IMG/VR virus record: IMGVR_UViG_3300047554_000447
Span: 1 to 64,000 of that record
Source of the DNA: a virus
Reading direction: 5' to 3' (one strand)
DNA: 64,000 nt
Under the pieces are notes generated by a model. The model had not been told where the DNA came from. It ran no database searches and was given only the letters and a program-made list of their open reading frames with translations. Shown here piece by piece: positions 15,474 to 23,769 of the stretch. The first letter of the stretch is position 1; every line of letters starts with the position of its first letter. Made by a program: the position numbers and the translations under genes.

Positions 15474-16163
15474 ATGAGCCAAAATTTTCCTACTCAACGA
15501 GTACTAGAGTTGGCCTGTGCGGCACAGCGCGAAAACAAATCCTATATAAAAGAAGCAGAAAGCGTCTTCGATAATGAAGGCAAATTCTTGTTCGTCAAGC
15601 ACGACAACAAAACTTTAATTAAATTTGCTCTTGGAATTTTCAAAGGTGGTGCTTCGCCTGAATTCTCTCCACAGGCTATTTTCATCCAAGACTGCGATAA
15701 GGCTCAAGCAGAAGAAATTAAAAAGTATTTTCGGCGCCTTATGTTTAGTGCAATCAAAGGCGACAACGAATTCCAAACAGAAGTTAATACTCTGTTGTTC
15801 AACGAGGAAGTTCCTGCTAGCAAAATTGGATATATTGCTTGTCTACCTAGCGTTTGGCTAAGAGACCTTTCTAGAAACACAATTGAAAAGAAAACCAAAG
15901 AAGTCATTAATGAATATATCGAAGAAGTGGACAAATGGGTCCTTGACAAAGACTGCGAAATATTGCAGTGTGTTCGCTCAAAAAACTTTGATGCTTGGAA
16001 TGTTGATGCTATCATTGACAATAAGTTAGTCAGTTGGTTTTCAAAAAAACCGTTGACTGTTGGTGATTGTGTAGTTGTAAAAGCCAAAGTAAAAGAACAC
16101 AGCGTTCATTGGTTAACAAAAAAGTTTCAAACTAGGCTCAACTATGTAAAGGCTGTCCAATAG
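15474..16163 (+). CDS. Unidentified 229-residue phage protein (paralogue of 20051)
   Basis: No known family recognised. The N-terminal V-L-E-L-A-C-A-A-Q-R-E-N-K-S-Y resembles [15 protein letters not shown] in the gene at 20051, and a later K-K-Y-F...F-S-A-I-K-G-D-N-E-F segment aligns with [13 protein letters not shown] in the same order, so the two are probably distant paralogues. Soluble, mixed alpha/beta, no signal peptide. First gene of an operon driven by a consensus early promoter. Confidence 0.7.
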   Translation: MSQNFPTQRVLELACAAQRENKSYIKEAESVFDNEGKFLFVKHDNKTLIKFALGIFKGGASPEFSPQAIFIQDCDKAQAEEIKKYFRRLMFSAIKGDNEFQTEVNTLLFNEEVPASKIGYIACLPSVWLRDLSRNTIEKKTKEVINEYIEEVDKWVLDKDCEILQCVRSKNFDAWNVDAIIDNKLVSWFSKKPLTVGDCVVVKAKVKEHSVHWLTKKFQTRLNYVKAVQ

Positions 16164-16171
16164 GAGGAATT

Positions 16172-17230
16172 ATGGCTACAAAACAACAAAAAGAAGAATT
16201 GATTGAAATATTAAAATTTACACCAATAAAGGTGCAGATGCTTATCCAAGGATACGGTGGAGAATCGTATGCTGGTCGTGTTGAAAGAAAAATCTACGAA
16301 TACTTTAAAGAACGTAAACTAGACATTGGAGAATATGCCAGCGACTGGGATAACGGTATGAAAGTTCCGGACGATATGCAACCATTTCCTGCTGGTAGTG
16401 CATATGAATGCAACGGCATGTTTCACGCATCTGGGCCTGAACTTTCCGACCTAAATACCATTACCATTACCGATGATAAAGGTAATACTATTTGGGAACA
16501 CGATCTAGGATGGAGTTCCTTAGAAGATTCAGGAGTAGTTGTTGAACAATTCAGCGATGTTGACTTTGATGACCTAGAGCCAGGTGAAGTCGCGTTCTGG
16601 GGAGGCTCGGGCGAAAAAGGTTGTTTCTTTGATTGCGAGTTTACACTTACGCAACCGTTTGATCCTAAGAAACTTGTCATAAAATTTGAATCCTGCGACG
16701 GTTGGCATATTGTTAATTTTGTAGAATATGACGGTGAAGAACTAGACGGCTCTGGTGGCTACTCCACAACCGGTAAATGGGCTGAAAGCAAATGGATCCT
16801 CGGTGGCGATGAAGAAGTCTACGAAGCCGAAGAATTCGACGCTGATGAAGATGATAACGATGAAAGTTCAGCTGATTACGAATGCGTTCAATGCGATTGG
16901 AAAGGCTCTGTGGACGAAGTATCTTACAATGACAATGACGAAATGGTCTGTCCAGAATGTGGAGAACCACTCGAAGCAAAAGATAGCGGGTTTGATTGGA
17001 GCCCAGGCGAAGAACTTGAAAAGATCTGGGAAGATCAAAAGACTAACTGGTTCGATAAAGATGTTAAACCAGCATACAACGGCCAGTATGAAGTTCTAGT
17101 TGAGGGTGCTGTATGGCCGAACAGTGGTCCTAGAATGGCCGATTGGGATGGTAAAAATTGGAAGACTGGTATCTTAACAGTTAAGATTACGCAGTGGCGG
17201 GGACTAAACTTTAATCCAAATGAGGTATAA
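16172..17230 (+). CDS. Acidic protein with a zinc ribbon
   Basis: A 352-residue acidic protein with an excellent ribosome site (TAGGAGGAATT). After a helical N-terminus it is beta-rich and glycine/aspartate-rich; an acidic linker (EEFDADEDDND, near 225-235) leads to a zinc ribbon, C-V-Q-C-D-W-K-G...C-P-E-C-G-E near 240-268. Such ribbons bind nucleic acid or protein partners. The remaining C-terminal part is tryptophan-rich. The role is unknown. It lies between the early gene at 15474 and the small gene at 17231, starting directly after its stop. Confidence 0.75.
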   Translation: MATKQQKEELIEILKFTPIKVQMLIQGYGGESYAGRVERKIYEYFKERKLDIGEYASDWDNGMKVPDDMQPFPAGSAYECNGMFHASGPELSDLNTITITDDKGNTIWEHDLGWSSLEDSGVVVEQFSDVDFDDLEPGEVAFWGGSGEKGCFFDCEFTLTQPFDPKKLVIKFESCDGWHIVNFVEYDGEELDGSGGYSTTGKWAESKWILGGDEEVYEAEEFDADEDDNDESSADYECVQCDWKGSVDEVSYNDNDEMVCPECGEPLEAKDSGFDWSPGEELEKIWEDQKTNWFDKDVKPAYNGQYEVLVEGAVWPNSGPRMADWDGKNWKTGILTVKITQWRGLNFNPNEV

Positions 17231-17296
17231 ATGGAAAAGCTCTATCGCATCACTCCTCTAGAAAAAAAATCAGTAGAATATCTTGACAACTTTTGA
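17231..17296 (+). CDS. Short frame (21 residues), possible 5' part of a +1 frameshifted gene
   Basis: ATG 17231 directly follows the stop of the zinc-ribbon gene and encodes M-E-K-L-Y-R-I-T-P-L-E-K-K-S-V-E-Y-L-D-N-F before TGA at 17294-17296. The ribosome site is the GAGGT of the preceding stop region. The stop lies in the context AAC TTT TGA, where a Phe tRNA on TTT can slip one base on the TTTT run and continue in the frame of the next ORF. It could instead be a genuine micropeptide or the remnant of a broken gene. Confidence 0.45.
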   Translation: MEKLYRITPLEKKSVEYLDNF

Positions 17297-17311
17297 TTAT
17301 CCTGTTATAAT
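17283..17311 (+). promoter_or_regulatory. Consensus sigma-70-type promoter inside coding sequence
   Basis: TTGACA, 17-bp spacer, TATAAT (17306-17311), a perfect consensus overlapping the junction of two small frames. The predicted start near 17318 would feed the metallophosphoesterase gene at 17486. Confidence 0.85.
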
Positions 17312-17489
17312 TAAATGGAACAATCAGAATAATCTTTGGTGGAATGAAACCTGTGCCCAAGTTTTAGAAGTTTTTGGGCTACCTGGACATAGGTTTGTGT
17401 ATCATCCCTACGAAGATCATATGGTGTTTGAATTTAAATCAGAAAAGGATCAAAGGTTGTGTAAAATCTTGCTTTCGGAAAAGTTATGA
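17283..17489 (+). CDS. Unidentified small protein, no good independent start
   Basis: The frame gives about 64 residues after the junction, tryptophan- and histidine-rich (K-W-N-N...L-W-W-N-E-T-C, V-F-G-L-P-G-H-R-F, K-I-L-L-S-E-K), dense enough in structure to be a real protein. The only start near its beginning is TTG 17283, which lies in the -35 box of a promoter and has no ribosome site; no ATG occurs before residue 47. It opens after a stop at 17274, so it overlaps the 21-residue frame at 17231. Either it is reached by +1 frameshifting or initiates at a rare codon. It overlaps the next gene by 4 bp. Confidence 0.6.
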   Translation: MTTFDYPVIIKWNNQNNLWWNETCAQVLEVFGLPGHRFVYHPYEDHMVFEFKSEKDQRLCKILLSEKL

Positions 17490-18337
17490 AAATCAAATTA
17501 GTCAGCGATCTACATTTAGAGTTTTCGGACATCAACATCAAAAACGATGAAAATTGTGATGTTCTGATCCTCTCTGGCGATATCATGGTTGCCGAAGATC
17601 TGCATGACCACCCCTACGTTCCTAGTGTCTATGAATACGGTGCGTTTGCTGACTTAGGTCGTAAACAACAACGGGTACAGAGATTCCGAGACTTTTTGAA
17701 GCGTTGCTCCTTTCAATTCCCACATGTGGTTTACGTGGCAGGCAATCACGAATTTTATCACGGCAAATGGGTCAAGGGTATACAGTATCTTAGAGATGAA
17801 TGCGCCCAGTTTCCTAATGTCTACTTCTTAGAGCGTGACTGCAAAAAGATTGACGACGTTATGTTTGTCGGTGGTACATTATGGACTAACATGAACAAAG
17901 GCGATCCGCTTACACTTCATGCTGTTCGCGACATGATGAACGACTTCCGTATCATCAAGAACGATGAAAAAGGTTACACTAACCTGAAGCCTGCAGATAC
18001 TGTAGTTCGCCATCGTCAAACACTTGACTACATTAAGAGTGTGATTTCAGAAAAGCACGATGAAAAATTTGTTGTTGTAGGGCATCACAGCCCAAGCCTT
18101 CAAAGCATTCATCCGCAGTATGCACATGACAGCTTAATGAACGGTGCTTATCACAGTGACTTGAGCGAGTTTATTTTGGATCATCCGCAGATCAAACTGT
18201 GGACACACGGGCATACTCATCATCCTTTTGATTACATGATCGGTGAGACTCGTATTGTATGTAACCCACGTGGTTACGAAAACGACGGTTACAGCGAGCA
18301 AACTGGCTGGAACCCTAACATTATTTTGGAGATTTAA
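17486..18337 (+). CDS. Calcineurin-like metallophosphoesterase (second)
   Basis: A 283-residue metallophosphoesterase with all blocks in order: L-V-S-D-L-H-L-E (6-13), L-S-G-D-I, A-G-N-H-E-F-Y, V-G-H-H-S-P and T-H-G-H-T-H near the C-terminus. These bind a two-metal centre. Many phage relatives are of unknown substrate; cyclic-nucleotide, nucleotide or RNA phosphoester hydrolysis are all possible. It is longer than the enzyme at 161 and clearly a different branch. Translation is coupled to the small frame before it (ATGA overlap). Confidence 0.87.
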   Translation: MKIKLVSDLHLEFSDINIKNDENCDVLILSGDIMVAEDLHDHPYVPSVYEYGAFADLGRKQQRVQRFRDFLKRCSFQFPHVVYVAGNHEFYHGKWVKGIQYLRDECAQFPNVYFLERDCKKIDDVMFVGGTLWTNMNKGDPLTLHAVRDMMNDFRIIKNDEKGYTNLKPADTVVRHRQTLDYIKSVISEKHDEKFVVVGHHSPSLQSIHPQYAHDSLMNGAYHSDLSEFILDHPQIKLWTHGHTHHPFDYMIGETRIVCNPRGYENDGYSEQTGWNPNIILEI

Positions 18338-18478
18338 ATGGAACCTGATATCGCAGAAATACTTCGCTCATCTGCTAAAAACATTAGCGAATTGTTTCAT
18401 ATGTTGGCAAATAAAGTAGAAGCGTTGGAAAAAGAAAATGCAGAACTTAGAAGTCGAATTGAAAACAAAAATGCCTAA
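18338..18478 (+). CDS. Small coiled-coil protein, 46 residues
   Basis: ATG 18338 follows the phosphoesterase stop directly, behind TTTTGGAGATTTAA. The product is helical with leucine-type heptads in its second half (L-A-N-K-V-E-A-L-E-K-E-N-A-E-L-R-S-R-I-E), so it probably forms a short dimeric coiled coil. No family is recognised. Its end overlaps the next gene start by 8 bp. It could be an adaptor or inhibitor that binds a host protein (inference). Confidence 0.6.
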   Translation: MEPDIAEILRSSAKNISELFHMLANKVEALEKENAELRSRIENKNA

Positions 18479-18761
18479 TCAATTAACTGAAAAAGAACTA
18501 AAACTTTTTAAAAAATGGCTCAAAGGCCATTTAGCTTTTGGTCCTGTAACAGTGACGTTTACTAAAAAAGACGGCACTGAACGAGTCATGGAGTGTACTA
18601 CCAATACCTCTTTGATTCCACAAGAACCAATCGTTGAAAGTCTAGAGCCTAAAAGAGAAAAGAAACCTAATGATGAGATCTGTCCAGTCTACGATCTAGA
18701 ATCAAAACACTGGAAAAGTTTCCGTTGGGATTCAATCAAACAAGTTCGGTTTACTCTATGA
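18471..18761 (+). CDS. SH3-like beta-barrel protein (DUF2693-type)
   Basis: A 96-residue protein. After a short helical N-terminus it has V-T-V-T-F-T-K-K-D-G-T-E-R-V-M-E-C-T and later V-Y-D-L-E-S-K-H-W-K-S-F-R-W-D-S-I, the pattern of the small SH3-barrel phage proteins grouped as DUF2693. The start ATG 18471 is preferred over 18438 because it sits at the end of the preceding gene and gives the usual N-terminus. Function is unknown; the fold often binds nucleic acid or protein. It overlaps the next gene in a TATGA junction. Confidence 0.7.
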   Translation: MPNQLTEKELKLFKKWLKGHLAFGPVTVTFTKKDGTERVMECTTNTSLIPQEPIVESLEPKREKKPNDEICPVYDLESKHWKSFRWDSIKQVRFTL

Positions 18762-19060
18762 ACGGCTTGATAGATGAAAATGGTGTATCGATCTGGGACG
18801 CAGAATGTCCTTATGATCCAGACGAACCTTTAGAAAGCCAAAGCATGATCATGACCTATAAAGGATCTAAGCAATTCTACTGGTCATATGTTACTATAGT
18901 CGACGCATTGTCTATGGGCGTTGATGTATTTTTAAAGAAGTCTATGCCTGATGAAACTGTTAGTCAAGAAGCGCAATTAGAGCTGAAAACTTTCTTTGAG
19001 CATTGGGTCAAGTTGGTGAAGAATGAAGGTAACATATATAGCCTAGGGGACGAGGAATGA
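18758..19060 (+). CDS. Unidentified 100-residue acidic protein
   Basis: Start ATG 18758 overlaps the previous stop; an upstream TTG at 18725 is less likely. The protein is acidic (D-E-N...D-P-D-E-P-L) with aromatic residues K-Q-F-Y-W-S-Y in the middle and a helical second half. No motif recognised. It sits in a run of small overlapping genes between the phosphoesterase and ClpP, a layout typical of early or middle phage genes, and overlaps the next gene by 4 bp. Confidence 0.65.
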   Translation: MNGLIDENGVSIWDAECPYDPDEPLESQSMIMTYKGSKQFYWSYVTIVDALSMGVDVFLKKSMPDETVSQEAQLELKTFFEHWVKLVKNEGNIYSLGDEE

Positions 19061-19290
19061 AAACATACGTTAGCGATACCTGTGAAGTTATCTGCGAAGA
19101 CAATGGAAATAAAGTCACAGCAGAGATATTAGCCTTCAATGAAAAAAGAAATCTCACTGTTTCTCTCAATCGAAGCATAAAACTTCTTCTAACATGGAAC
19201 GGTAGAGTCTACGAGGGCAAAGCCGGCCCGTTGAGTTTTGTCAGCGATGGTCCTACAGTAACCGTAACTAAAACTTCTTCAAGAGGTTAA
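19057..19290 (+). CDS. Unidentified 77-residue beta-rich protein
   Basis: A small protein with regular alternating hydrophobic and polar residues (C-E-V-I-C-E-D, K-L-L-L-T-W-N-G-R-V-Y) that suggests a compact beta-barrel of about six strands. No family recognised. The ATG overlaps the preceding stop (ATGA) and has a GGGGACGAGG ribosome site inside that gene. Confidence 0.62.
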   Translation: MKTYVSDTCEVICEDNGNKVTAEILAFNEKRNLTVSLNRSIKLLLTWNGRVYEGKAGPLSFVSDGPTVTVTKTSSRG

Positions 19291-19291
19291 C

Positions 19292-19606
19292 ATGCCTCAT
19301 TCTTTTGTAGCATATTTTGATACTCTAGGGTTTGAGTGGATATTTGATGCTAGCCAACATGAAAAGAAATCGATGTGGGCTACTTTGAAAGGAACTGCTC
19401 TTGACTTCCCTATACCGAGATATGCTATACTTAGGGCACAGGCTAATCCACAGCGTTTTCCAGAAATTTGGGCGTTCGATTCTGAATTATCTTTAAACGA
19501 ATTGGATGAGATAGCCAAAGAAGATCCACAAGGTCTAGCTGATGTTATTAGACAAGAAGGTCGCCCTATATTTGTAACACCGAAACAGAAAGAAGTAATC
19601 AAATGA
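19292..19606 (+). CDS. Unidentified 104-residue protein
   Basis: Soluble protein with AAGAGG ribosome site ending 4 bp before the ATG. The N-terminal half contains S-F-V-A-Y-F-D-T-L-G-F-E-W-I-F-D, the second half a helix N-E-L-D-E-I-A-K-E-D-P-Q-G-L-A-D-V-I-R. No motif I can assign. It overlaps the next gene by 4 bp within the same operon. Confidence 0.62.
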   Translation: MPHSFVAYFDTLGFEWIFDASQHEKKSMWATLKGTALDFPIPRYAILRAQANPQRFPEIWAFDSELSLNELDEIAKEDPQGLADVIRQEGRPIFVTPKQKEVIK

Positions 19607-20058
19607 AAATTGGACTTAGTTATAGCCGATGCATCCGAGATATTGTCGATGGCAAAGTAAACATCGAAGATGTTCTTGTCATTGTTGCTCGTACAGATTT
19701 TGATCCCCACAATGACAAACAGTGGGAAAGCATTTGGCAGGGCTATGGCGGCGGCAGTGATGGCAACATGATGCGAGGCTTCTTTGCTGGTAGTCATCCA
19801 GAGTGGGCAGGATACACAGACGAGGATGAGGACCGTTTCCGTTCAGCAAGTATTGAACTTTGGGAACAAGGTAAGTTTCACCAACCTCGAAAGTTTGGTG
19901 CTCATCCTCGCCGCTTGCCCTACTACTGGCTAGAAACTTTCTTGCCCGACAACGAGCTAGATCGTAATCCTGCGGCTAAAAAGGCTTTTGAAAAGTTTCA
20001 AATGGTTGCTGGTTTAATCAACGGTTCCAAACTAAACACGGATTCGATTAATGACTAA
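19603..20058 (+). CDS. Unidentified 151-residue protein
   Basis: Begins K-I-G-L-S-Y-S-R-C-I-R-D-I-V-D-G and contains a glycine-rich W-Q-G-Y-G-G-G-S-D-G-N stretch near residue 46 and a tryptophan/arginine-rich middle (F-H-Q-P-R-K-F-G-A-H-P-R-R-L-P-Y-Y-W). Soluble, no signal peptide. I do not recognise the family. It overlaps the paralogue of the 15474 gene by 8 bp. Confidence 0.62.
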   Translation: MKIGLSYSRCIRDIVDGKVNIEDVLVIVARTDFDPHNDKQWESIWQGYGGGSDGNMMRGFFAGSHPEWAGYTDEDEDRFRSASIELWEQGKFHQPRKFGAHPRRLPYYWLETFLPDNELDRNPAAKKAFEKFQMVAGLINGSKLNTDSIND

Positions 20059-20764
20059 TATACTTGCTCAGATTCAAGCTAGAAAAGACGAATTCGACTT
20101 TGAAGCTCTGTCAGTGTTTAAAGAACGCAGTACTGATTTCAAAGAAGATCCGTTAGTACTAGCCTGTGCCGCAAAAAAATTATCAGACGAGGGCAAACCA
20201 TTTGCTGGCCTTCAAGATCCCGAAACTCTAGACTCTATCACAGATGACCTTAGGGTCTATGCCGAAACGGTTCGAGATTACTACACAAAAAAATATTTTT
20301 GGAAGGCCATGTCTGGTGGGAATCTCAGCGACTATCGTAGACGTCTTATCAACTTATTGGAAAACAGAATTAAATCTTGCTCTGACAAAGATTGTGGTAT
20401 ATATTTTAAATTACCATATTTCTTTGAAGAAGACATGATTTACGATACATTTACCAAAAAATATAATACTACAGATGTGCCATCTGTTCGGTATGGCATT
20501 AATGCTTCTAAAGAAGATCTATCTCTAACATTCTTAAAAAGCACAGTGTCTAGACAACAGAAAAGAAAAATTGAAAGATTCTGGTTTACTGATCAAACCT
20601 ACTTATTTTGTGTAGCGATTGATCAGTCTAACCCGTTGATGGAAATGTTTAGGAAATTCCTAGAAGAATCCGAAACAGTTCATCTACAGGCTTTTCGAAC
20701 AGCGGATAGAATCGATAATATGCATTTCTATAACCTTTATAAATTTAACTTCAAGAGGATTTAA
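20051..20764 (+). CDS. Unidentified 237-residue phage protein (paralogue of 15474)
   Basis: Charged, mostly helical protein. L-V-L-A-C-A-A-K-K and the [10 protein letters not shown] block near residue 75 correspond to segments in the gene at 15474, so these are likely diverged copies of one family. Two cysteines (S-C-S-D-K-D-C) occur near 118. Role unknown. It ends with AAGAGGATTTAATATG, whose AAGAGG serves as ribosome site of the ClpP gene. Confidence 0.68.
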   Translation: MTNILAQIQARKDEFDFEALSVFKERSTDFKEDPLVLACAAKKLSDEGKPFAGLQDPETLDSITDDLRVYAETVRDYYTKKYFWKAMSGGNLSDYRRRLINLLENRIKSCSDKDCGIYFKLPYFFEEDMIYDTFTKKYNTTDVPSVRYGINASKEDLSLTFLKSTVSRQQKRKIERFWFTDQTYLFCVAIDQSNPLMEMFRKFLEESETVHLQAFRTADRIDNMHFYNLYKFNFKRI

Positions 20765-20765
20765 T

Positions 20766-21386
20766 ATGCCACATTTAGTACCTATGGTTGTTGAGCAAGA
20801 AGCTCGTGGCGAGCGTAGTTATGACATTTACAGTCGACTACTTAAAGATCGCATTGTTATGCTAGATACTGATGTAAATGAACACAGTTCTAGTATCATT
20901 GTTGCTCAATTGTTGTTCTTAGAAAGCCAGGGCACTGAGGACATCCAATTCTTTATTAACAGTCCAGGCGGTAGCGTAACTGCTGGCTTGGCTATCTATG
21001 ATACTATGCAGTTTATTAGGCCCGCTGTATCTACGATCGTTCTAGGACAGGCATGTAGTATGGGCAGTTTTCTAGCACAAGCGGGTGCTAAGGGCAAACG
21101 TTTCGTCCTTCCCGAAAGTCGTACGATGATCCATCGTGTTAGTTCCGGTACTCCGGGTACCCGTGGTTCAGTTCACGTGCAAGAGCTACAGTTCGAAGAT
21201 GCTAAACGCACCTACGAAGAAAGCCAACGCATTAACAAACGTCTAACAGAACTGTATGTTAAACACAATACAGCAGGTAAAACCTACGAAGAACTGTTCA
21301 ATGACATGAAATTTGATACGTTTTTAAGTGCGGATGAAGCTGTAAAATATGGGTTGGCTGACAAAGTCATTGAAAAACGCCCATAA
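20766..21386 (+). CDS. clpP: ClpP-type serine protease
   Basis: A 206-residue ClpP peptidase of normal length. The catalytic triad is S98 (Q-A-C-S-M-G-S), H123 (M-I-H-R-V) and D180 ([15 protein letters not shown]); the substrate-strand motif I-N-S-P-G-G-S is present at 65-71. The N-terminal P-M-V-V-E-Q fits the axial loop region. It should assemble as two heptameric rings and work with a host or phage ClpX/ClpA-type unfoldase; no ATPase gene is in the window. It could remodel host proteolysis or mature capsid proteins. Confidence 0.93.
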   Translation: MPHLVPMVVEQEARGERSYDIYSRLLKDRIVMLDTDVNEHSSSIIVAQLLFLESQGTEDIQFFINSPGGSVTAGLAIYDTMQFIRPAVSTIVLGQACSMGSFLAQAGAKGKRFVLPESRTMIHRVSSGTPGTRGSVHVQELQFEDAKRTYEESQRINKRLTELYVKHNTAGKTYEELFNDMKFDTFLSADEAVKYGLADKVIEKRP

Positions 21387-21417
21387 TATGCGCAGTTAAT
21401 TCATGAGCCTAGTACAC

Positions 21418-21425
21418 TATAAATA
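21418..21425 (+). promoter_or_regulatory. T4-type late promoter TATAAATA
   Basis: An exact TATAAATA followed by C lies 20 bp before the ATG at 21445; the leader contains the ribosome site ACTAGGAGTG. This matches the T4 late consensus. Confidence 0.75.
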
Positions 21426-21444
21426 CAATTACTAGGAGTGTGCT

Positions 21445-22173
21445 ATGGCTCGCAAGGGTTTTAACTGGAGTCTACTAGATCGAAATACATTGTATTCGCT
21501 GTTCTATAAGCTGAAACCTGAGCTTGTAGATCGACGCCTAACCTTTACTGAAATAACCAAGATCATTAGCAAACACGTTAAGTCTCATATACCTATTAAA
21601 GTCACTAGCAGTAGATTTTCTCCCGTGAGAAAAGGTGAAATGTGGATTGGCGGTGTTTATCACTCTGACTATGATCGACAAGGTAAAAGCAAATTCATAG
21701 AGCTACAACTAGCATATCCTCAAGATGCTTCAACTATGAAGATGAGCAATTACAGATTTGAAAGAATCTGTACCGTTTTCGCAGATATCGTACTGCACGA
21801 AGTTATTCATACTAGACAGTTTAGAGCTAGAAAGTTTAAAGCTATTCCGGGTTACCAAAGTACTGCCTACTATGCAAGAACACGCAAAGAACAAGAGTAC
21901 TATGGTGATAGAGATGAAATGGGTGCCCATTCTTTCAATCTAGCACAGGATATGATTGATAAGTTTGGCATGAATCCTAGTGCTATCCGACAATACCTAG
22001 ACAGTAATGTTCAAAAAAGAGTAAGACCAAATGGTTGGGGAAGATTTATGAAAGCATTTGAATATAATCACGACCACCCAAAAGTCCGTCAAATGAAGAA
22101 AAAAATCATGAGTCAGTTGGAATATGCCGAACGAGGTAAGCCATTTAAGACCACTGACTACTTGACATACTAA
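21445..22173 (+). CDS. HExxH zincin-like protein (copy 2)
   Basis: A 242-residue basic protein related to the gene at 14770. L-H-E-V-I-H gives H118, E119 and H122, and Y-G-D-R-D-E-M-G-A-H gives E158 as third ligand; both copies share the G-D-x-D-E-(I/M)-x-A block. It has a longer basic C-terminus (K-R-V-R-P-N-G-W-G-R). It is preceded by an exact late promoter, unlike its paralogue, which is in an early-type cluster, so the two may act at different stages. Likely a metallopeptidase; target unknown. Confidence 0.65.
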   Translation: MARKGFNWSLLDRNTLYSLFYKLKPELVDRRLTFTEITKIISKHVKSHIPIKVTSSRFSPVRKGEMWIGGVYHSDYDRQGKSKFIELQLAYPQDASTMKMSNYRFERICTVFADIVLHEVIHTRQFRARKFKAIPGYQSTAYYARTRKEQEYYGDRDEMGAHSFNLAQDMIDKFGMNPSAIRQYLDSNVQKRVRPNGWGRFMKAFEYNHDHPKVRQMKKKIMSQLEYAERGKPFKTTDYLTY

Positions 22174-22190
22174 TCTGTTTCCTGTATAAT
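22162..22190 (+). promoter_or_regulatory. Consensus sigma-70-type promoter for DNA ligase
   Basis: TTGACA, 17-bp spacer, TATAAT (22185-22190), perfect consensus, overlapping the 3' end of the HExxH gene. Expected start near 22197, giving a leader of about 24 bases. Confidence 0.92.
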
Positions 22191-22220
22191 ACTAGTATTG
22201 CAAAAATACTAGGATTACAA

Positions 22221-23537
22221 ATGAGCGACCCTTGTCAATACGTTATTTCAGCACTTGAAACTCATAATAGTCGTTTGGACAAAGAAGCGATTATCGAAGT
22301 CCAAATGACTCAGAAGAACGATGAGTTCTTCGAAGGTTGCAGACTTGCACTAGATCCAATGATCACATTTGGACTCAAACAAATTCCGGAGAAAACAAAT
22401 GAAGATGGTACTGGGCTACCTTGGGATGGTTTTATTAGTGTTGTTAAGCGTTTGGCTAATCGTGAACTCACCGGTAACGTTGCTCGGAGTGCCGTTGAGG
22501 CATTGATGAACACTGCCACTAAGGCAGAGTGGAATGGCTGGTATCGTCGCATCCTTATTAAAGATCTTCGTTGCGGTGTTTCAGAAAAGACCGTTAACAA
22601 AGTCGTAGAAAAGAAAAATCCAAATTATGCAGTTCCTGTTTTTAGTTGCCAGCTTGCTCATGATAGTGCTAATCATGAAGGCAAGGTCGGAGGGGAAAAA
22701 CTTATTGAAGTCAAGCTCGATGGTGTTCGGGTTATTACTATTGTCTATCCAAATGGGCGTGTTGATCAATTTAGTCGCAATGGTAAAGAGTTGGTAAACT
22801 TTGAGACTATCAAAGAACAAATGTCCAAGACCGCAGGCCACTATAATGTACCTATGGTCTTTGATGGCGAAGTAATGTCTAGCAGTTTCCAAGACTTAAT
22901 GAAGCAGGTGCATCGCAAGAGTGATGTTAAGGCCGATGATGCTATTTTGCATCTTTTTGATATCCTAACACTTGAAGACTTCGAAGCTGGCGTTGCTCAT
23001 GTTCCCCAACTGTTAAGAAGTGAAACCCTAATCGGTTGGCACAATACCAATAAGGCACTATTGCCTAACGTTGAAGTAGTAGCTCACGAAGTTGTTAATA
23101 TCAGCGAACCTGAAGGTGCTGAAAGGTTTAAAGCTATCAATCAAATGGCCATCGAAGGTGGCTATGAAGGCATTATGATTAAAGAAATTAATGCTCCGTA
23201 CGAATGTAAAAGAACTGTTAATTGGCTTAAACTCAAACCGTTTATTGAGGTAAGTCTTAATGTTGTTGCTGTAGAAGAAGGTACAGGCAAGAACGTTGGT
23301 CGGTTAGGTGCATTAGTTTGTGAGGGTGAAGATGACGGAAAAAGAATTCGTGTTAATGTGGGGTCTGGGTTTTCTGATGATTCCCGTAATGATTATTGGA
23401 TTTCCCGTGATAAAGTGGTTGGGAAGATCGTTGAAGTCCGTGCCGATGCGATTACGCAAAATCAAGATGGAAGTTACTCTTTACGCTTTCCGCGCTTCTT
23501 ACATTTTAGAGGGTTTGCCAATGGCGAGAAAATTTGA
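22221..23537 (+). CDS. ATP-dependent DNA ligase, T4 gp30-like
   Basis: A 438-residue ligase, slightly shorter than T4 ligase (487). The adenylated lysine is K165 in E-V-K-L-D-G-V-R (motif I KxDG). Further motifs are F-S-R-N-G-K-E-L (motif Ia/R), V-F-D-G-E-V (motif III), G-Y-E-G-I-M-I-K (motif IV) and W-L-K-L-K-P (motif V), followed by an OB-fold domain. The long N-terminal helical domain is like that of T4. It seals nicks during phage replication. It follows a perfect promoter and overlaps the next gene by 17 bp. Confidence 0.95.
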   Translation: MSDPCQYVISALETHNSRLDKEAIIEVQMTQKNDEFFEGCRLALDPMITFGLKQIPEKTNEDGTGLPWDGFISVVKRLANRELTGNVARSAVEALMNTATKAEWNGWYRRILIKDLRCGVSEKTVNKVVEKKNPNYAVPVFSCQLAHDSANHEGKVGGEKLIEVKLDGVRVITIVYPNGRVDQFSRNGKELVNFETIKEQMSKTAGHYNVPMVFDGEVMSSSFQDLMKQVHRKSDVKADDAILHLFDILTLEDFEAGVAHVPQLLRSETLIGWHNTNKALLPNVEVVAHEVVNISEPEGAERFKAINQMAIEGGYEGIMIKEINAPYECKRTVNWLKLKPFIEVSLNVVAVEEGTGKNVGRLGALVCEGEDDGKRIRVNVGSGFSDDSRNDYWISRDKVVGKIVEVRADAITQNQDGSYSLRFPRFLHFRGFANGEKI

Positions 23538-23769
23538 TATACGTCGGTCAATGCACAAAGACATGCTCTATGGTGCTTTGCTAGAGCTGAGTCAAAATGC
23601 TAGAGTTTGGCATGAAAGCTCTGTAAGTCCAGAGTACAGTCACTTGACAGAGGATGGCAAGTCCGCTATCATACACGTCGTTGAAGAAATGTTTCGTGGA
23701 TTGCAGACTATCCACAAACAAGAAGTCAAAGAAGAGGCTAAGAACCAAATGATGGATGCATTAAAATGA
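23521..23769 (+). CDS. Unidentified 82-residue helical protein
   Basis: Start ATG 23521 lies inside the ligase 3' end; upstream in-frame starts would overlap the ligase by 200 bp and are rejected. The product is helical and charged (M-A-R-K-F-D-I-R-R-S...V-V-E-E-M-F-R-G-L-Q). No family recognised. It is followed by a 4-bp overlap with the next gene. Confidence 0.65.
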   Translation: MARKFDIRRSMHKDMLYGALLELSQNARVWHESSVSPEYSHLTEDGKSAIIHVVEEMFRGLQTIHKQEVKEEAKNQMMDALK

